Notes: generated from the sequence alone by a model not told the origin. A DNA stretch of 64,000 nucleotides from Echinococcus granulosus (GCF_000524195.1 NW_020170387.1:48500-112499), one strand, 5' to 3'. Positions 13,700 to 27,540 are shown, counted from the first letter of the stretch. A program made the numbers and translations.

Positions 13700-16600
13700 G
13701 GTGTTGGCAGTGGTGCGGTAATTACCGCGTCACATATGAGCCACAGTCCCTCACCTCACAATTCCTGTGTCTCATCCACCATCTAGGGGAAATTGCGTGT
13801 CCCTGCTTTACTCATTTGGTGAACCCATAGTGCTGTCACCGCATATATGGACTTTACAGTGAAAACTACGGCCACTAAGAATTGGACTTTGAGTACACTA
13901 CCCACAATGTCTTCAATAAGAAGTTGAGGCATTGAAAGATTAACTGGCGGGTGTGCATTTCAACCGTTCCGTTATCACACTTTTATTGATAAAAAGAGAA
14001 ACATGTATTTTTGGACTCCTTTGAACCTTACTGGAAATCACAGGAAACATTTGCATTTAATGTTTGAAATAAAATACTGAGTATGAGGACTAAAAAAAGT
14101 TGTGTATGATGGTAATGTTTAATGATCATTGACATCCTATAGTCTGTGAGTAATGCTTCTGGTTAGAAATTATTAGTCAAAGATTTTAACAAAGTGCACA
14201 TTTTTTCAAGTAAAGGGTGCATCAAAAGTCCTTAACTCAAGAGCTGATTGAATGCCCTCCAAATGACGCTATTTATAACTAACGCTAATTTCCGGCCAAG
14301 TTCGAGATGGAGAGTGGAGGAGAGAGGTGGTCGGGATATTCTGGCTTACGCAGACGGAAGACGTAGTTATTAAAAGATGCATATTCATGGGTGCTACACG
14401 AGTGAATGTCATCCAGCTATCCAGCATGCCGCGTAAGTGGCGCAGTTGCATACCAGTACTGGCGGGGCCAAACGCGCCCATCCACTCCAATTAGAAGGGC
14501 GTGAAGTACCAGTGGTAAGGCTCATTCAATTAATTCTTAGCTCATGAAACAGGCAATATTAACAGTCCAGAATTGAAACTTGATGAGGAAAGGCTCAGAA
14601 TTGTAGAGTAGCGCCAGTAACCTTAGCTTTTGTTTGGCCATCTGATACCTACACTTGCACGCAATCAAAGTTAATGTTTCACAGGTTCTTTCGTTGCCTT
14701 ACTCTATTGACTGGATTGCTGACAATTTACACGGTAGCTGCAGGCGGAAACCGCATGCGTTCAGTTCCGATTTACTAAAATAAGAGTAGACTTATTCGAT
14801 GACAGCCACTGATCACTAATAATATACATTTGGCAAATAAATGGTGTTGAAACACGTTATGGCTTCTATATTCAGTAAAACTTTTAATTCAAACATTTCG
14901 GTTCTCTATACAGTGCGTCTGAATGATATACATGTTGCTTACCTATTTAACTACGCCGGCTTTCTAGTCTCTCCGTAGTTTAATAGCCATACTAGGGTCA
15001 TGATGTTTTGTAAACAATGATGATAGCCTTTCAGACCTTCTCTAAGCTGGTTGCCAACCTAATTTTTGCTTGTTATGGCTGACTCGATTACTAGGGATGA
15101 TTACGTTCTACAATTCAACATCAAGTGTTCTTCCCGCTATTAGGAAGAATCTTACGGGGTTAATCGCTGAGAAAGATTATTTTTCCACCCCTCTCGCCTT
15201 TTACTAACATTCGGGGTCTTTACAAAAAGTTATAGAGAAAAGGAGGCACCAGGGGCAATCATTAGATTGCTCCTGTTAAAATCCGAGTAGCAAAAGCGTT
15301 AATTTCTCTGTAATTAGTCAATTTTAGCAATGTTTACTTTCATTAATTGAAACTATTATGGTCTCTGCCAACAAAGCCTGCACTGATATCCACCACAAGG
15401 TGATCTATCCATGTTTCTCTCGTCTGTTATCACTCCTTGAAATACATTGATGGTAAAATCCGCTGATTATAAGCTTGAAAGACTCGGCAAAAAGTTAGCT
15501 AGATTATGGGTTGCCCCCAAGCTGTTCAAGGAGCGGTCACGTCTGTTAGCCTTCAGAATAACGTTTCAACTCTTGTACCTTCCTTGAAAATGTGCATTTG
15601 TCAGTAGAATGACAAACTACGTCCTGCTGGTGACACGACTTGTAGAAGAGAAGAGAAAACACAAACAGATTTAAAATCATGTTGCTCACTGTGTTGACCT
15701 GTGACCTCCAATGCGATAACACAAACCGTAGTTGTTACATAATCGAGTTTAGACCACGCCAGAACAATATCCAACTACAGTTAGGAGGCACTTTTTTTGT
15801 GATGAGACAACTGATTATTTTGGCTACAATTTCAGTTATGGACAGAAAATAAATAAAATGCACAGGAATGAGCGTTATCGAGGAGCCACTGCGCCTGTTC
15901 GTGGCTAATTTACATGCGACTAAAAAGTAGATGCTCAAATATAGGGTATTTACAGTTAATTTACATTTCCGTTTGCAAGGAATGGAGGGAAAATGCTCAA
16001 ATTTACATACGTAATTGCAGTCAATTGCAAATGGCCTGCCAACCACGAGTGGAGTGACATGCCTCTCTCACCTACGAACGCGTAGCACAGGTCGCTGGGT
16101 GGCAAGACTCTCAAAAAAAATCCGAACCCTACACCAAGCGAAGGATTCAACTTAAAGACTTATGGTATCTATTTAGACGCTCTGGGTTGCCACTCCCATG
16201 TGCCATTAGATATCAGAAGCACCAGATTTGGGTGACTTTTTCACATTACGTCTAGTCATCTTCCTATTCACAAATTTCGAGAATCAACGTGTCGCAGAAT
16301 TTACTCTTGCTGTTCTGATAAAACTTGATCACGTGCGAGAGGCCAGTTAAAAGAGCATTTTTCCTTAATACAAAGATGTGCCAACTGACAGGTTATGCTC
16401 TTGTAAAAAAGCGGCTTGGGTGTGTCTCTTCAACTTGAGCCTTCATTAAAAGCAAAAAAATAAAGTGAAGTATTTTATGCACCCTCGCGTATCATTGAGG
16501 CCTTACATTGCATTATAACTTTTTTAATTATTAATCAAATTTTGGAAGAGATTTTACTCAAATTGATTAAGCTGGCGTAGCAGAAATGACAGTATGGTTA

Positions 16601-19274
16601 AGCAGTATTTGCTCCCGAATGCGTACGAGCTGCCGCAGCCTCAGACAGAGGTTGGACATTAAAACTTACCCTTTTTCAATCTGAAAGCGAGTCCTTAAGT
16701 AATTATTTCGATCGGATTGCAATTCCCATATGTTTGCTAATCTTTGCAGGATGTTCTGAACTCTACGTGAGGCTGATAAGCTCTTTTAGCTACCGATCGA
16801 ATGGTCAAGCGATGGTTCATTAAAACCAACTCTACTACAGCCGGTTAATAGACTCCCTTTAAACGAGGTAATCCGTTTTAAAACTCAATTTTTGTTCAAT
16901 TTACTAAATACGACTTCTGATGTGATTTGATATGCTGAATGGTTAAGTGCCGGAGAACTCTCAAAGTGGCACAGAGAAGATGTGATTTGTAGCATCGAAG
17001 GAAAATGGGCAAGTATGTAAGCTGATGACACGGTTTACTCTGCATCTGTGATAGCGCCTTTTTCCTCTGAACTGCTGAAGCGATTGGAATAGGGATTAAA
17101 TCAGAGGGAAGTAGAGAAATAATTTTGATATCAAGCAGAAAGTGGTAAGAAAATGGACCATTAACTACATGATGAGGCTGGGAAAGGCTGTTAAACCAAA
17201 TTAAGTGCATTTTTGGTAGCCAAATGCAAGTGCATAAATAGTGATGGCGGAAATGTTGAAAGAACTGATTTGGGTTCAGTATCTGCCTGTTGGTGTCAAA
17301 TTCTCTCTCAGGTCATCTGAAAGGCATAATTTAGTGGTTGTGTACAATATTAACTACACGTAACAATCATGACTTCAATTAAGACCCTATAGTTTTTTTG
17401 TCACCTGAAACCGTGTCCTAATTAAGATATCGCCATACATTTAAAAGAAGAAGGCTTCAGTATTGCACAAATCTGGGGATTTGAAGACACCCAGACAATC
17501 TATTCCCTTAACAAAAGGCAATGGTCCGAGTTGTTAGAGGTTGTCACCTTACCACACTACTCTTTATTACTTCAAAATCGCCTCTACTACAGATTTTGGC
17601 AAATGAAGACAATTATCCATCTACTGACACATACGAAGAAGTAAAATTGCATAATTTACTCGGGAGAATACTTTTAATCTGGCTGTCTCGTGATTCAGTA
17701 TTTTTCGACTTTCGTGCTTATCAAAACACCTCTCATATCAGCTGACATGCAGTAATATTGAGAAATCAAATTAAATGAAGGCAAAATTACGTTAATAGGA
17801 ATCGGCATAAAGATTCCATGGTTCAGACGAAGTATAAAGGAAGCTCCCATTCTAGCTCTTTTCAAAATAGATCCTTACAAGTCATTCTACAACTAGCAGG
17901 TTCGTAAATTAAGCATCCACTCACGGTGCACGGTATAAAATTTGGGCCCAGAGCCACCATGGTAATGAATTTTGATCCCCGTAGAAGCAATAAAATGAAG
18001 GATTTAAAAGTCTGGATGTACTATAATATTCATGAGTAGAGCTGACGCTTCAAGAATCTGAAATTCCCCAACCCAGTGGGTAACTGAAGTTACTTGAAGA
18101 CACCTTAGGGATGAATGTCCTGTTCTCAAGTCTAATTAGGGAAATACAATAAAAGTGCTTTATTACTGACTAGTAATGAAAAAACCCTACTGCCTTAGGA
18201 AGATCTTGGAGACCATATCGCTCTTTCTTTGGGGATATCAAAAAATATTTACTAATGTTTCGTCTACTTTTTACATGATGATATTTAATGGAGAATCTTG
18301 ACTTCTTTTGTCTTAGAAAATCTCTCCCACTTAAAATCAAGAACCTCTCTCTTCTCCTTGGATCTACACATAGAAGCCTCACGATTTAGTAGATTTCAGT
18401 AACATAGAAATTTTAGTATCCACCAGAGTGGTGGATCGCATGAGTGCCGACCGGGAGGCTGGAAAAGCACAAGTAGGCAAGGGTGCCCATGCGACTGAGA
18501 AGGATTTATTAGGAAATCTGAGCCAATACTTTTAGAGCCACGTCTGCAGTCTGTGATGATTTGATGGTGTGCAATTTTTCGTCACGTCAAACCTACATAA
18601 CACTGGGCTAAAAGATTTGACCAGACGACAAGCACAAATTTGCTGGTATACTCAGATTTACCTCTCCTAGAGGCTCTTGCTCGTTCTATTCAGATAACAA
18701 CCTCAACTGAAAAGAGATGTCCGAATTTTAGGATGGAAAGTCACTCTCAGATAAAATGTCCCAGGGCTCAGCCGAATTACCAGACTTGTGATGAATGTAC
18801 ACTGAATTAAATCCGTCTTTTAGAAGGCGTAAAAATTGACTCTTCGTGTTAACCGAAAATTTCGCTGTTTAGGATTGGTGGCAGATTCCCTTCAAAAAAC
18901 TAATGTTTAACGCCGGAACACCAAATATGAAACAATATCCTTGGAAATAAATCACTAGCCTAAAGCTAACTGACGAGGTTGGAAATATGAAAGTAAATCT
19001 GCATCAATATCTTGCCACTGTTACGTCTAAGAAAGTGAATTTGCCACACGGTAATATCCAATAAACTATTAAAAATGCGTTTTAAATTGAAAGGGTTGGT
19101 GAAAGTTATCTGCTAATTCAGTTTGATTTATAAATGGGACCATCTAACTTTGTTTTAGATTGGAAGCAGTCAAACAGGGAAAGCTCGCTTTTCTCTGTCG
19201 AATTGGAAATATTACATGGAGTAAATGCTTTACCGCTGAAAAGTCAACAAACTGAGTACTGATCCACTGTAGAC

Positions 19275-19374
19275 NNNNNNNNNNNNNNNNNNNNNNNNNN
19301 NNNNNNNNNNNNNNNNNNNNNNNNNNNNNNNNNNNNNNNNNNNNNNNNNNNNNNNNNNNNNNNNNNNNNNNNNN
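19275..19374. other. Assembly gap (100 N)
   Basis: Exactly 100 N, the usual placeholder for a gap of unknown length. It lies in non-coding DNA about 1 kb from the gypsy remnant. A run of X in any frame crossing it has no meaning. Confidence 0.99.
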
Positions 19375-20365
19375 CCAACAAGCATTGCTGATGCAAAAAT
19401 AAAACGGTGAGTTTCCTAGTACTTTCTTTGTTCGTGGAGAGTGACATTCACATTTTCCATGTGATATAAGATATTTATCTATTATTTGCTAGGGGGAGAA
19501 GCTTTAAAAATCGTCCAATTCAATACGTTGCTTTGCAAAACCTTTCCCCCTAAATCACTGTCAGAAAACACACATTTTGTGATCTTGGGGGTACCGGATG
19601 GGATTGCTTGCAACTTCAGCAGTTTTCAAATATCACTAACACAACCCAACTCAAGTTCATGGGTTGGGGTATTTCACTCCTACAAATATCAGTTGAACAA
19701 TTACTGTTTTCAAAGGATCGGATTTAAATAGACCAGTCCAGCCGAGGATTACGCCTGGTTGAAAATCATGCGAAGATAACAAGAAATCATACTGACCTTG
19801 GTCAATACAACTCCTAGGTTTTTTCACCAGCCCTCAGAAGCGAGAGGAAATAATTTACCTTGGGCATTGGCATAAGACACCTTAGAGGCATTTAAGAATG
19901 GATAAATACAAAGTAGGGTAGAAATTAGGTGGCGAAAAAGCCTTAAGCTGCAGAAGTTTAAAACTGGGCTTTTAAAACCGGAATTCTTTTAACCATATTA
20001 TTTAAGTATTTAAAAGCAAAGTACACAATTTGGCCCTAAATAGGAAAAGCATCATTGTTCCGAGTGAACACCTTACTTACCCAAAGGTGTATGATCATTT
20101 TAAAAGAAAAATATCCCTTTTGATTTATTATCAGTGTAACAATTTCAAGCAATTTGAAGAAGATTATCCACACTTTGTTGCGCCACAAAACCTGCAACTC
20201 TAGTTCGGAAAGAACTACCCCCACGTCGGTGTGAGTTTGGTTGGTGTCTAGCTCCTGACCAAATTAATCAGTTGACAAAGACTTCGATGTTGACGTTTCT
20301 TCGCCGACTCGTGTAGTGTGCTGCGCGTAAGTGATGGACGATTGGGTAACGGCGGCTACCAGAAG

Positions 20366-20460
20366 TAAGAGGTGAACCTTTGCATTTATTTATAGCATTG
20401 GATCGACCTTGGCCTTATAGCGTTTATCTGCTCACTTGAAGTACTTCTCCCCTTAATATA
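20366..20460 (-). repeat. Possible 3' LTR fragment of the gypsy remnant
   Basis: Direct repeat of 22061-22157. The shared core starts tttatagc and ends gaccttggccttatagc, with 3 mismatches in 33 bases. Weaker similarity extends on both sides to about 95 bases. It lies beyond the integrase C-terminus, where the 3' LTR of a minus-strand element should be. Confidence 0.5.
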
Positions 20461-21483
20461 GGCAAATCAGCCTGGAATAAGCAAGAGTATGGTATTCTGT
20501 ATAGCAATCCGAAGGTGGAGGCAGTTTCCTGAAGGATTTCATTAGTATGTCTATTAGTAGATAACCATGGTGAGCTGCTGGTCCCCTGTTGCGTTGCAGA
20601 TGCAAATGGTCACGATGCCTCTCCCAGATGTTATTCCCTATTGTAACGCTGAACATGACTTTTCTACGCATGAGTAAATCCTTCTCAAAGTTCCCTGGAT
20701 CGTGTCTCAGCCGATAATCGTGGACCTAGATGTCAGTGTCTGTTGAGGCTGTTTCGTGACCTTGGACCTATCACAGTGTTGATCGAGCGAATCTTGTGGC
20801 CTATTAGAGTTTCAAGTGGTGGTTGACGGTTCCTTACGGAATCATATGGGGCTTTCCGATATTTCAGTGGAAATCCTTGTAATTATCCCTTGAGATTTCA
20901 ATATTGCGGTCTTGAATATGCCAATGAGTCGCTCTACTTGCCCGTTGGATTGAGGGCGTAGCCCCGAAAAGTGAATATGTGTAGTGGCATATTGACAGCA
21001 AAGGTAAGAGAACTCTCCAGATGTGAACTGCAACCCGTTGTCTGTAACTAACATCTGTGGGAGTCCTTGTTCCAGAAGATATGGCACAGCAATTGCAACG
21101 TCTTTGTAGTCTTGGGAGAGATTCCAGGTGCTGTCTCCTAACACTTTGAGAGGGTACCCACCAAACTGTCACCAAATGGTTGGCGCAGTCGAGGTGGAGT
21201 CGTGACTGGGCCCTTCTTGCGTGAGGTGAAGGCACTGGTAGGTCTTTCTAAGGGTTTTTACCGCCCGTTGGCAATGCCGATAGCGGCAAACCAAATCTGT
21301 GATGTCTTCGGCCTTGCGTGGCCAATCAGTAAAACTTCTGACTACAGGCTTTATACGGCATGGTGAGGCGAGGGGATGGAAATATGGATCGAGGTCATTG
21401 GTAGGTAGGCGGAGCGAGCACTTACTCCTACCTAAGCGCAATACCTGGGTTGACGCGCATCCGAAGTTCGTCGCCTCCTTCAT
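20453..21483 (-). pseudogene. Broken gypsy integrase
   Basis: The frame at 20842-21144 carries the second and third catalytic residues of a retroviral-type integrase: Asp in VTDNG and Glu in GQVERLIG, with exactly 35 residues between them, the DD35E spacing. The first Asp region (RLHLDCA) is in another frame at 20864-21235, and the zinc-binding region (WPRKAEDITDLV followed by CRYRHCQ) in a third at 21169-21483. The catalytic spacing is kept although the frame is broken at least twice, so the copy cannot encode a working enzyme. A C-terminal piece continues to about 20580. Confidence 0.85.
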
Positions 21484-21719
21484 TTCGCCGGTGGTCTTTG
21501 GGAATGTCTAGACAACATGGACTGAATATGAAACTAAGGTAAGCTTTAGATAATTGCCACTGACTGCATATGGGGTATTCTAATTGAGGTCGCCTCAATG
21601 CAGGTGACTTCAATCAGTGCCTGGTCCCATTCAAGCATATCGAACTAGTCAGATTGTTCCTCATGAGGCAGCACGTTCCGGTGAATGATGTACCACGAAA
21701 GGTTATGCAGCATCGGAGT

Positions 21720-21985
21720 TATCAGCAGAGCTCTAGTTGGCTATTACTAATACAAGTGGATTTTTGACAGCAGTTTCTCAAGTCGGTGTCATATTTTTTT
21801 CTGACATGATGGTGATGTCCGAGGCGGTGTCCAGCTTCAGCTGCACTGGAGACAGACGATGATGAAGCCCCAGCAACCAAGTGCGTGGTGCTGAAAAAAA
21901 AATTCATCACGCTGGTTGGGTGACTTGTCTTGACTGCGCTTTCTATGATTTTTGATGTCTGTACTCTAACTGTAACTGATACCAC
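21720..21985 (-). pseudogene. Gypsy aspartic-protease fragment
   Basis: The minus strand at about 21811-21840 reads as QLKLDTASDITIMS in one frame, the active-site stretch of gypsy proteases of the LDTASD type. The frame is closed by stops soon after, and what follows leads straight towards integrase without any polymerase sequence. This is a decayed fragment. Confidence 0.7.
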
Positions 21986-22060
21986 CGATATGCTTGGTAA
22001 AGTTCTAGGCCCCGCGGTCCAAACGACGAAAAAGTGGTTCTCCGTGGGATGATTTTCAGG

Positions 22061-22157
22061 CAGGAGGTAATTCCTCTCCTGTATATTTATAGCACTTGAT
22101 TGACCTTGGCCTTATAGCAATAATTTGCGCATTTAAAGTCCACCTGTACATAATATC
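22061..22157 (-). repeat. Possible 5' LTR fragment of the gypsy remnant
   Basis: Partner of the repeat at 20366-20460. Its place upstream of the protease on the minus strand fits a 5' LTR. No complete TG...CA ends or target-site duplication could be set by eye. Confidence 0.5.
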
Positions 22158-22664
22158 CGCCAATTAGGAGGGAGTGAGCGGGAGCGCGACGTTCTAGAAT
22201 GCGTGGAAATTGACCCCAAAGATTGAAACTCCTAAAAACCAGAAGCGGAAACATTCTATGGCCTCCTTCATCCCCGGCAAATATCGATGCCCTTAAAAAA
22301 AATCCCAAAAAAGCTTTAAATGTTAATATACAATTCCTTTTTTTGATATTTAGCCTATAGCTATTTCTCAAAAAGGCTCCAATACCTTTAAACGGCAGAG
22401 CATGTGTAAAGGATGTAGAAATGGAATCCAAATCTTAAAAAAGGGTGCTCTCATGTTGTGAAAATTTTTGCGATTGTACTGGGTGTCAGCAAAATTTATT
22501 TCCACGAAGGTAATCTTTACTGAAGTGTGTAATCGTGAACACTGTGGTAGTTGGCTGTATTGCACAGCACAGCAACTGGCTATGGGTGTGGTGTGAAGAA
22601 AAGACTGCAGTGAAGGCGATAACTTAAGTTTTTGACATCAAGTACTCAAACGTACTTTGTGAGA

Positions 22665-22800
22665 TTCCACAGGTTCATACAGAAATGTAGCCTCCCGAGA
22701 CTTCCCTGAAGACGAGAGAAGACATAAAACTCGGGCAGAATATGTATATACATATTCGATATCGGGAAGGCCAGCCCACCCGGCGTGGTACAATGGCCAA
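22665..22800 (-). repeat. Dispersed repeat family, copy 3 (inverted)
   Basis: The reverse complement of 22718-22744 matches the cores of copies 1 and 2, with a 2-base insertion. Similarity to copy 1 continues through GTCTTCAGGGAAG and CTACATT segments. It lies about 0.5 kb from the gypsy remnant, so it could belong to the same or a related element. Confidence 0.6.
22738..22757. repeat. Perfect 20-base palindrome
   Basis: GAATATGTATATACATATTC equals its own reverse complement. It overlaps the edge of dispersed repeat copy 3; the other two copies lack the second half, so the palindrome is specific to this copy. Confidence 0.8.
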
Positions 22801-25800
22801 GTCAAAAGTGGCCCCTCACCAAAACCGAGAGATAAACGACCATCATATTACAGGAAGTTGGCAGGAATTAACCACATGAAAGGTGGGTACAGTGCACAAT
22901 GGGAAATTGGTTGGCGGTGGAAGAAGCAAGCGATTTCAGTGGCAGGTTCCACGGTGCTGCACTTTTTGAAAGTACTTTGAGAACCCAATGTTGCCTTAAT
23001 ATGATCAGTCACTGACTTAAAAATTTGCTAACCGTTTGTTCTAAATAAACAGTACTTAAACCGAGTTCGAAACGAATTTCGTTTATGGGATGCTGTCATT
23101 GGCACAATGGTGAGTAAGATCAATCCATTCTTTTGTGGTCATTGAGTCGCACATACTCTGTAGTGCTCTCTTCTTTCACACCTTCTTAGAACCCCCTTTT
23201 AAAGCAATGTACACACAGTAACTGCTTTTTTTGCCATCCTAGTACATGTTTGGAGAGACGGTCTTGCTTTTTCATTTTTGTGGTTGTTTGTCGCTTCTGT
23301 GGTGAGTCAAATCTCAGCAATGAAAACAGAGATAAAACTCGGAGGTTTTCAAACTCGTGGAATTCAAGCCATCGACACAACTTGTTCTTTCGCACAGTTA
23401 AGGACGTTGATAGGCCTATTCAGATAGTTGCCTTGGTGGGTGCATAATGGCTCTTTAAGTTGGGCGTTCATGGAGCACTGTACTGCATGAAGTTTTCTTT
23501 AAATTTGTAATGAAGGGGCAGGTAATTGTGCCTGAAAAAACTTCAAATTGGCATCGCACTTCTATTTAGCCAAAATTACACCTCTAACAGCAGGGAATAA
23601 AACAAACTTGCAAAATAATGAAGATAAAGGCACTCGTTGAAGTTAGTTACAATGTCTAGCTAAGTCAATAAGGTGTCAATTCAACGGTGCAAAGGTCATC
23701 CTTTTCAATGAGTGTACTTTATGAATAGTTTAAATGTGATGAAGAAACACTGCTTTTCATTCTATTTCCCAACTTCTATAATTCAAGGGTTTTTTGCGAT
23801 CATCCTGATCATTAATTGTCGGCTCTTTTTCTGACATTTTGTCTGATGGTAATGAAAGAATACAGAGGTAATAGGCCTCTTCACTAGCTGATGTGTTTTT
23901 TAGCTGTTACCCTAAGGAGGCGCGTTAAGGGCTCAGGCGACAAGGTATGTTAAGTGACAGGCAGCTGAAGATGGTATACGCTAAGACAGTGTGCATAACT
24001 TTGAAGCATGATATTTAGTAGATCTTGTAGTGTTAAAAGCCATTTCAAGTGGTTAGAAATAACGTTTACCGTTAGGAATGCAAAGGATCAACGGGCTTAC
24101 TCAAGGAGTCCTCCAATGAATTGGGGTTGCTATACCCATGCCATGACGTGGACAAGGCTTGGACACTTATGTTTTTGTTGTTACACAATGAATACATTTA
24201 ACTACGAATTACTTTAAGCGAAGTCTGCTATCAAAACCGCAGAAAATTCATCTTTCCGATTTTAAGGACGTGGAAAATCGTGTTAACTGCTAGTGCCGCA
24301 TCTACCCCGACTACCAACACGATAGACCATGATGGAACCAAAAACGTTTGATTTGGGGGGTTGAAGCAAAACACGTTGTTTTGTCACTGAAATGTTAGGC
24401 CATTGCGAAAAACATGCATTAAATTGGAGTGAGCTACTGTTACCACATATAAAGTTATTACGAAACTAACATATTTTGTATGACATGGTTCGGTCGTACC
24501 CACTATATTACCGTAATGAATAACATATGTTACATAGTTATCAGCTTTAGGTCGGGTCAGCTTTTACCAACATGGATATAGCCTCGTGTTAAAAACGTGT
24601 TTATGAATGGAAAAGTTGTGCTACCCAAGGCTGACAATGGGGTCGCATTCTAGAACTGTCATGTAGGCCTGGGGGTGAAAATGACCTTAAAGCGGCTGAA
24701 CGCGAAATGGGGTCATATAGGGCTTAGCGAGGCAGACAGACAAACTAATACGATTTGCTCGGCACAGGGTCTAAGGCTTCACTTTACTATGCTAACGCAC
24801 GCTAAAGGCTTGCTCTTGATGGTCTACTCGGGTCATTTAGAAACATCCGAATTACTCACTAATCACCCCTCCCCCTTTTAGGATTCGTCTAGACCCTTTT
24901 TTAAATAAAAAAGTTATGATCTATGGGGTGCTATAGACAAACTTTAAAAGAGAAATAATTTGTCAATCAGATTAAAAAGATTCATATTTTTTGTTTCCTG
25001 TTAGATCAATTCCTGAAAGAGTGACACAAATTTGTGATCTGTATGAAAGTATCTAGTATGCCTTAATCCCATTTAGCTCAATTTATTCCTAAAGTGCACG
25101 AAAAAAAAAGAGGAGGACTCACATAGACTTGGCAGGCAAACGGCAGTGTGCGTAAGCTATTAATGACTGGCGAAAAAACCACCGCGCCACACTCAAAGTA
25201 GAAGCTGATCGCACAGATGCCAACGATGCTCTGGAAATTATTTATCACTGTCAATAAAAGTGCTTTTAGTAGTTTTTGGTTCTTCTTTTGGAGTTCGCGA
25301 GGCGTGTGATGATGAGTGTTGTGGATATTTCCAATCTTCCAAATGGTGTCCTCTCCTTCAAGTACGAACAAGCTACCATTTGAACATTTTTGGAAAGGAT
25401 GTCTCAAACTGGACCTTACTTCCGTTGTGCTAATGCAATACACTTTAAAGTACATGCTTTAATGCTCTTGAGGATTGTATAGAATATTTCTATGAAATTC
25501 TCTGAATTTAGTCATGGCACTGAGAGCCTTTGTGGGATTTGGATATTTGGAAACCAGTACATCTAACATACTCTTGCTGTGCATAGAATATTTTGTTGGA
25601 AAAGACTGTGGAAAGTCAGCAAAGTAGCTCAAATGTACACCCATACATACTTTGGTACATTGGAGTCCAAAGGAGCCAATTACGCACCGCTTGTGACGTG
25701 ATGAACGATGCGATACGCAAACTGCGCAACAGCGAATGCTGTCTCCATCCTATTGTGACCTCTTAAAACGGAGACTGTCACTGTCATGAGGTCTTGCTAG

Positions 25801-27540
25801 GACTCGTCAAAAATGTCGAGAAAAGGATAGTCAGTCTGCTTGCGTAGTTTAAGGCGTTTTCTTGTGGGTGTTTTCAGAACGGTACGTTTTTTGTTAAAGT
25901 GAATAGGTCATTTTATTGTGCTGTAAATTGGCATGTTTAAGGCTATTTCACTCATATCTTGCAAATTCAACCTTTTTTCCATCAAGCAATATTTTTATCC
26001 ACCAGAAAAAATGGCAACGTTTCATTAAAAAAAGGAAATCTAGGTACATACATTTAAATGGTCGCTGTGGAAACGTAATCTGGATTTCACCTAAATTCAG
26101 AGATTTTAACAGAACAAGATTTTGGAACCTCAAAAGTCTCTTAGACCAATTTTACATATTTTCGAATTCGGTAATGTCCCATAGCACATACGAACATGTT
26201 TTAAAAGAGAATTTTATAGGAACGCCTTGGCTGCAACCACCATCTACTAAACGCATTTATATTGTAATAGAGCTCTGGATCTCTCCGTGCTCCTTTATGC
26301 GACTGTGAGGGTTAGAGAAGAAAGTGCATACCTAAAACATTGCAACATATGGTTGAGCCTGTCAAATCTAACACATGATGCCTTTAAGGGCCGTATCTTG
26401 TGCGTATGGCTTCACGCTCACATTCAGTAGACAGGTGACTTTTCATAGCCACTTCAACTCGAAGGTACACCTACTGGTGGCGGATGAAGTCTACCCCTAA
26501 ACCCTCAACCAATTCTGAGGGACTTCTTGCCACACCACCTTCGATTACTGCATTCGAATACGTAACTGCCTAAATTTTAGGCTCATGCATAGCTGTTACG
26601 TTCAATCAGCCATCCCTTGAGCAACTGCAGCATGGATTGTAGTGTTTCTGTTTTAAAACACCGCTATTTTTGCTTGCTAAACGCCTAATTTCGCAATGCT
26701 AAGACTTTTGGTTTCCTAGAAATGAAGAATTTTGTCAGTGAGTTCAAATCCCATCTACTCGAGGTCGTGTATCAAAACAGTTACCTCAAAATACTCCAAA
26801 GTAAGAAAAAATCAGACAAAATATTCGTGTTTGGGATGTGTCTGGGGCTGTATTGAAACCATACCACGGTGTAGCCGAATAGCACTGATGTTTGATGCAC
26901 TTCATAGTAAAGCATCCGAAGCATTCTGTCAATCTCATCCGTTTAGCAGTTCTCTTGGCGCCTCTACGAGTATAAACAGTTGTGTTTATGTAAATGGGGC
27001 AAAAGCACTTTACTAGAAAGTCGGAATATGCCACTCCTCAGAGTTACTTAGCGGGTTTGTCATTTACTGGTCGATCTGGATTACTTCTCGGTTTCCAACT
27101 CTCATATCCAGCCGTTTATTTTCCCATTTTCATCATATTCTGTTAATACCTTTCCTCCGCAGTAAGCACAAAAGCCTCTATTATTAACCAACTTAAGGGG
27201 GAATGATGATTGGTAGTGCATTTGAAAGTGCGAAACCAATTTACTTTCAAGTATTTTTATGGCCCTAAATTTTCGTTCGGGACCAAAGGTTACTTCTTTT
27301 TACTACGATAGATGATATCAGAATAAGCATTTAGAAGTTAACAAAGTGCTAAATTGTAGATTTTAAACAGTCAGTTTTGACTAAATGACCTTAAAAGACA
27401 CTTCCATACGAGGCAGGAGAGTTATAGATTCAGCCCTTTGATTTCTAACATAAATGTATGCTAACAAGTTAGATGTCAATTTGAGTGAAAAATGAAATGG
27501 CTCCACGCCGAGTAGGCGTGGATAATGTCGATGTATGTTG

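Larger units (their letters stand above)
12512..20365. other. Intergenic DNA, no supported gene
   Basis: No exon with convincing homology was found. Notable pieces are a GC-richer island at about 13.5-13.8 kb with a CACG microsatellite, another at 14.27-14.5 kb, and the N gap at 19275-19374. A minus-strand frame at 12744-13004 has a faint resemblance to a reverse-transcriptase connection region (an FLDFYPQYRRKF segment), which is too weak to call. Confidence 0.45.
20366..22157 (-). mobile_element. Degenerate Ty3/gypsy LTR retrotransposon remnant
   Basis: Read on the minus strand, the order is protease-like segment (LDTASD motif, about 21811-21840), integrase zinc-binding region (about 21250-21330), integrase core (about 20880-21070) and an integrase C-terminal piece (about 20580-20655, motif GNNIWERHRDHL). 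Reverse transcriptase and RNase H, expected between protease and integrase, are missing, as is gag, so this is an internally deleted copy. Several frameshifts and stops break the frames. Direct repeats at the two ends (20366-20460 and 22061-22157) match at 30 of 33 bases in their best part and may be LTR pieces. The LDTASD protease and the layout recall the CsRn1 group of flatworm elements; that subgroup is an inference. Confidence 0.8.

Noticed and set aside
25916..26308. 130-codon + strand open frame
   Set aside because: Basic and hydrophobic composition of AT-rich DNA, no domain, and overlapped by a frame on the other strand.
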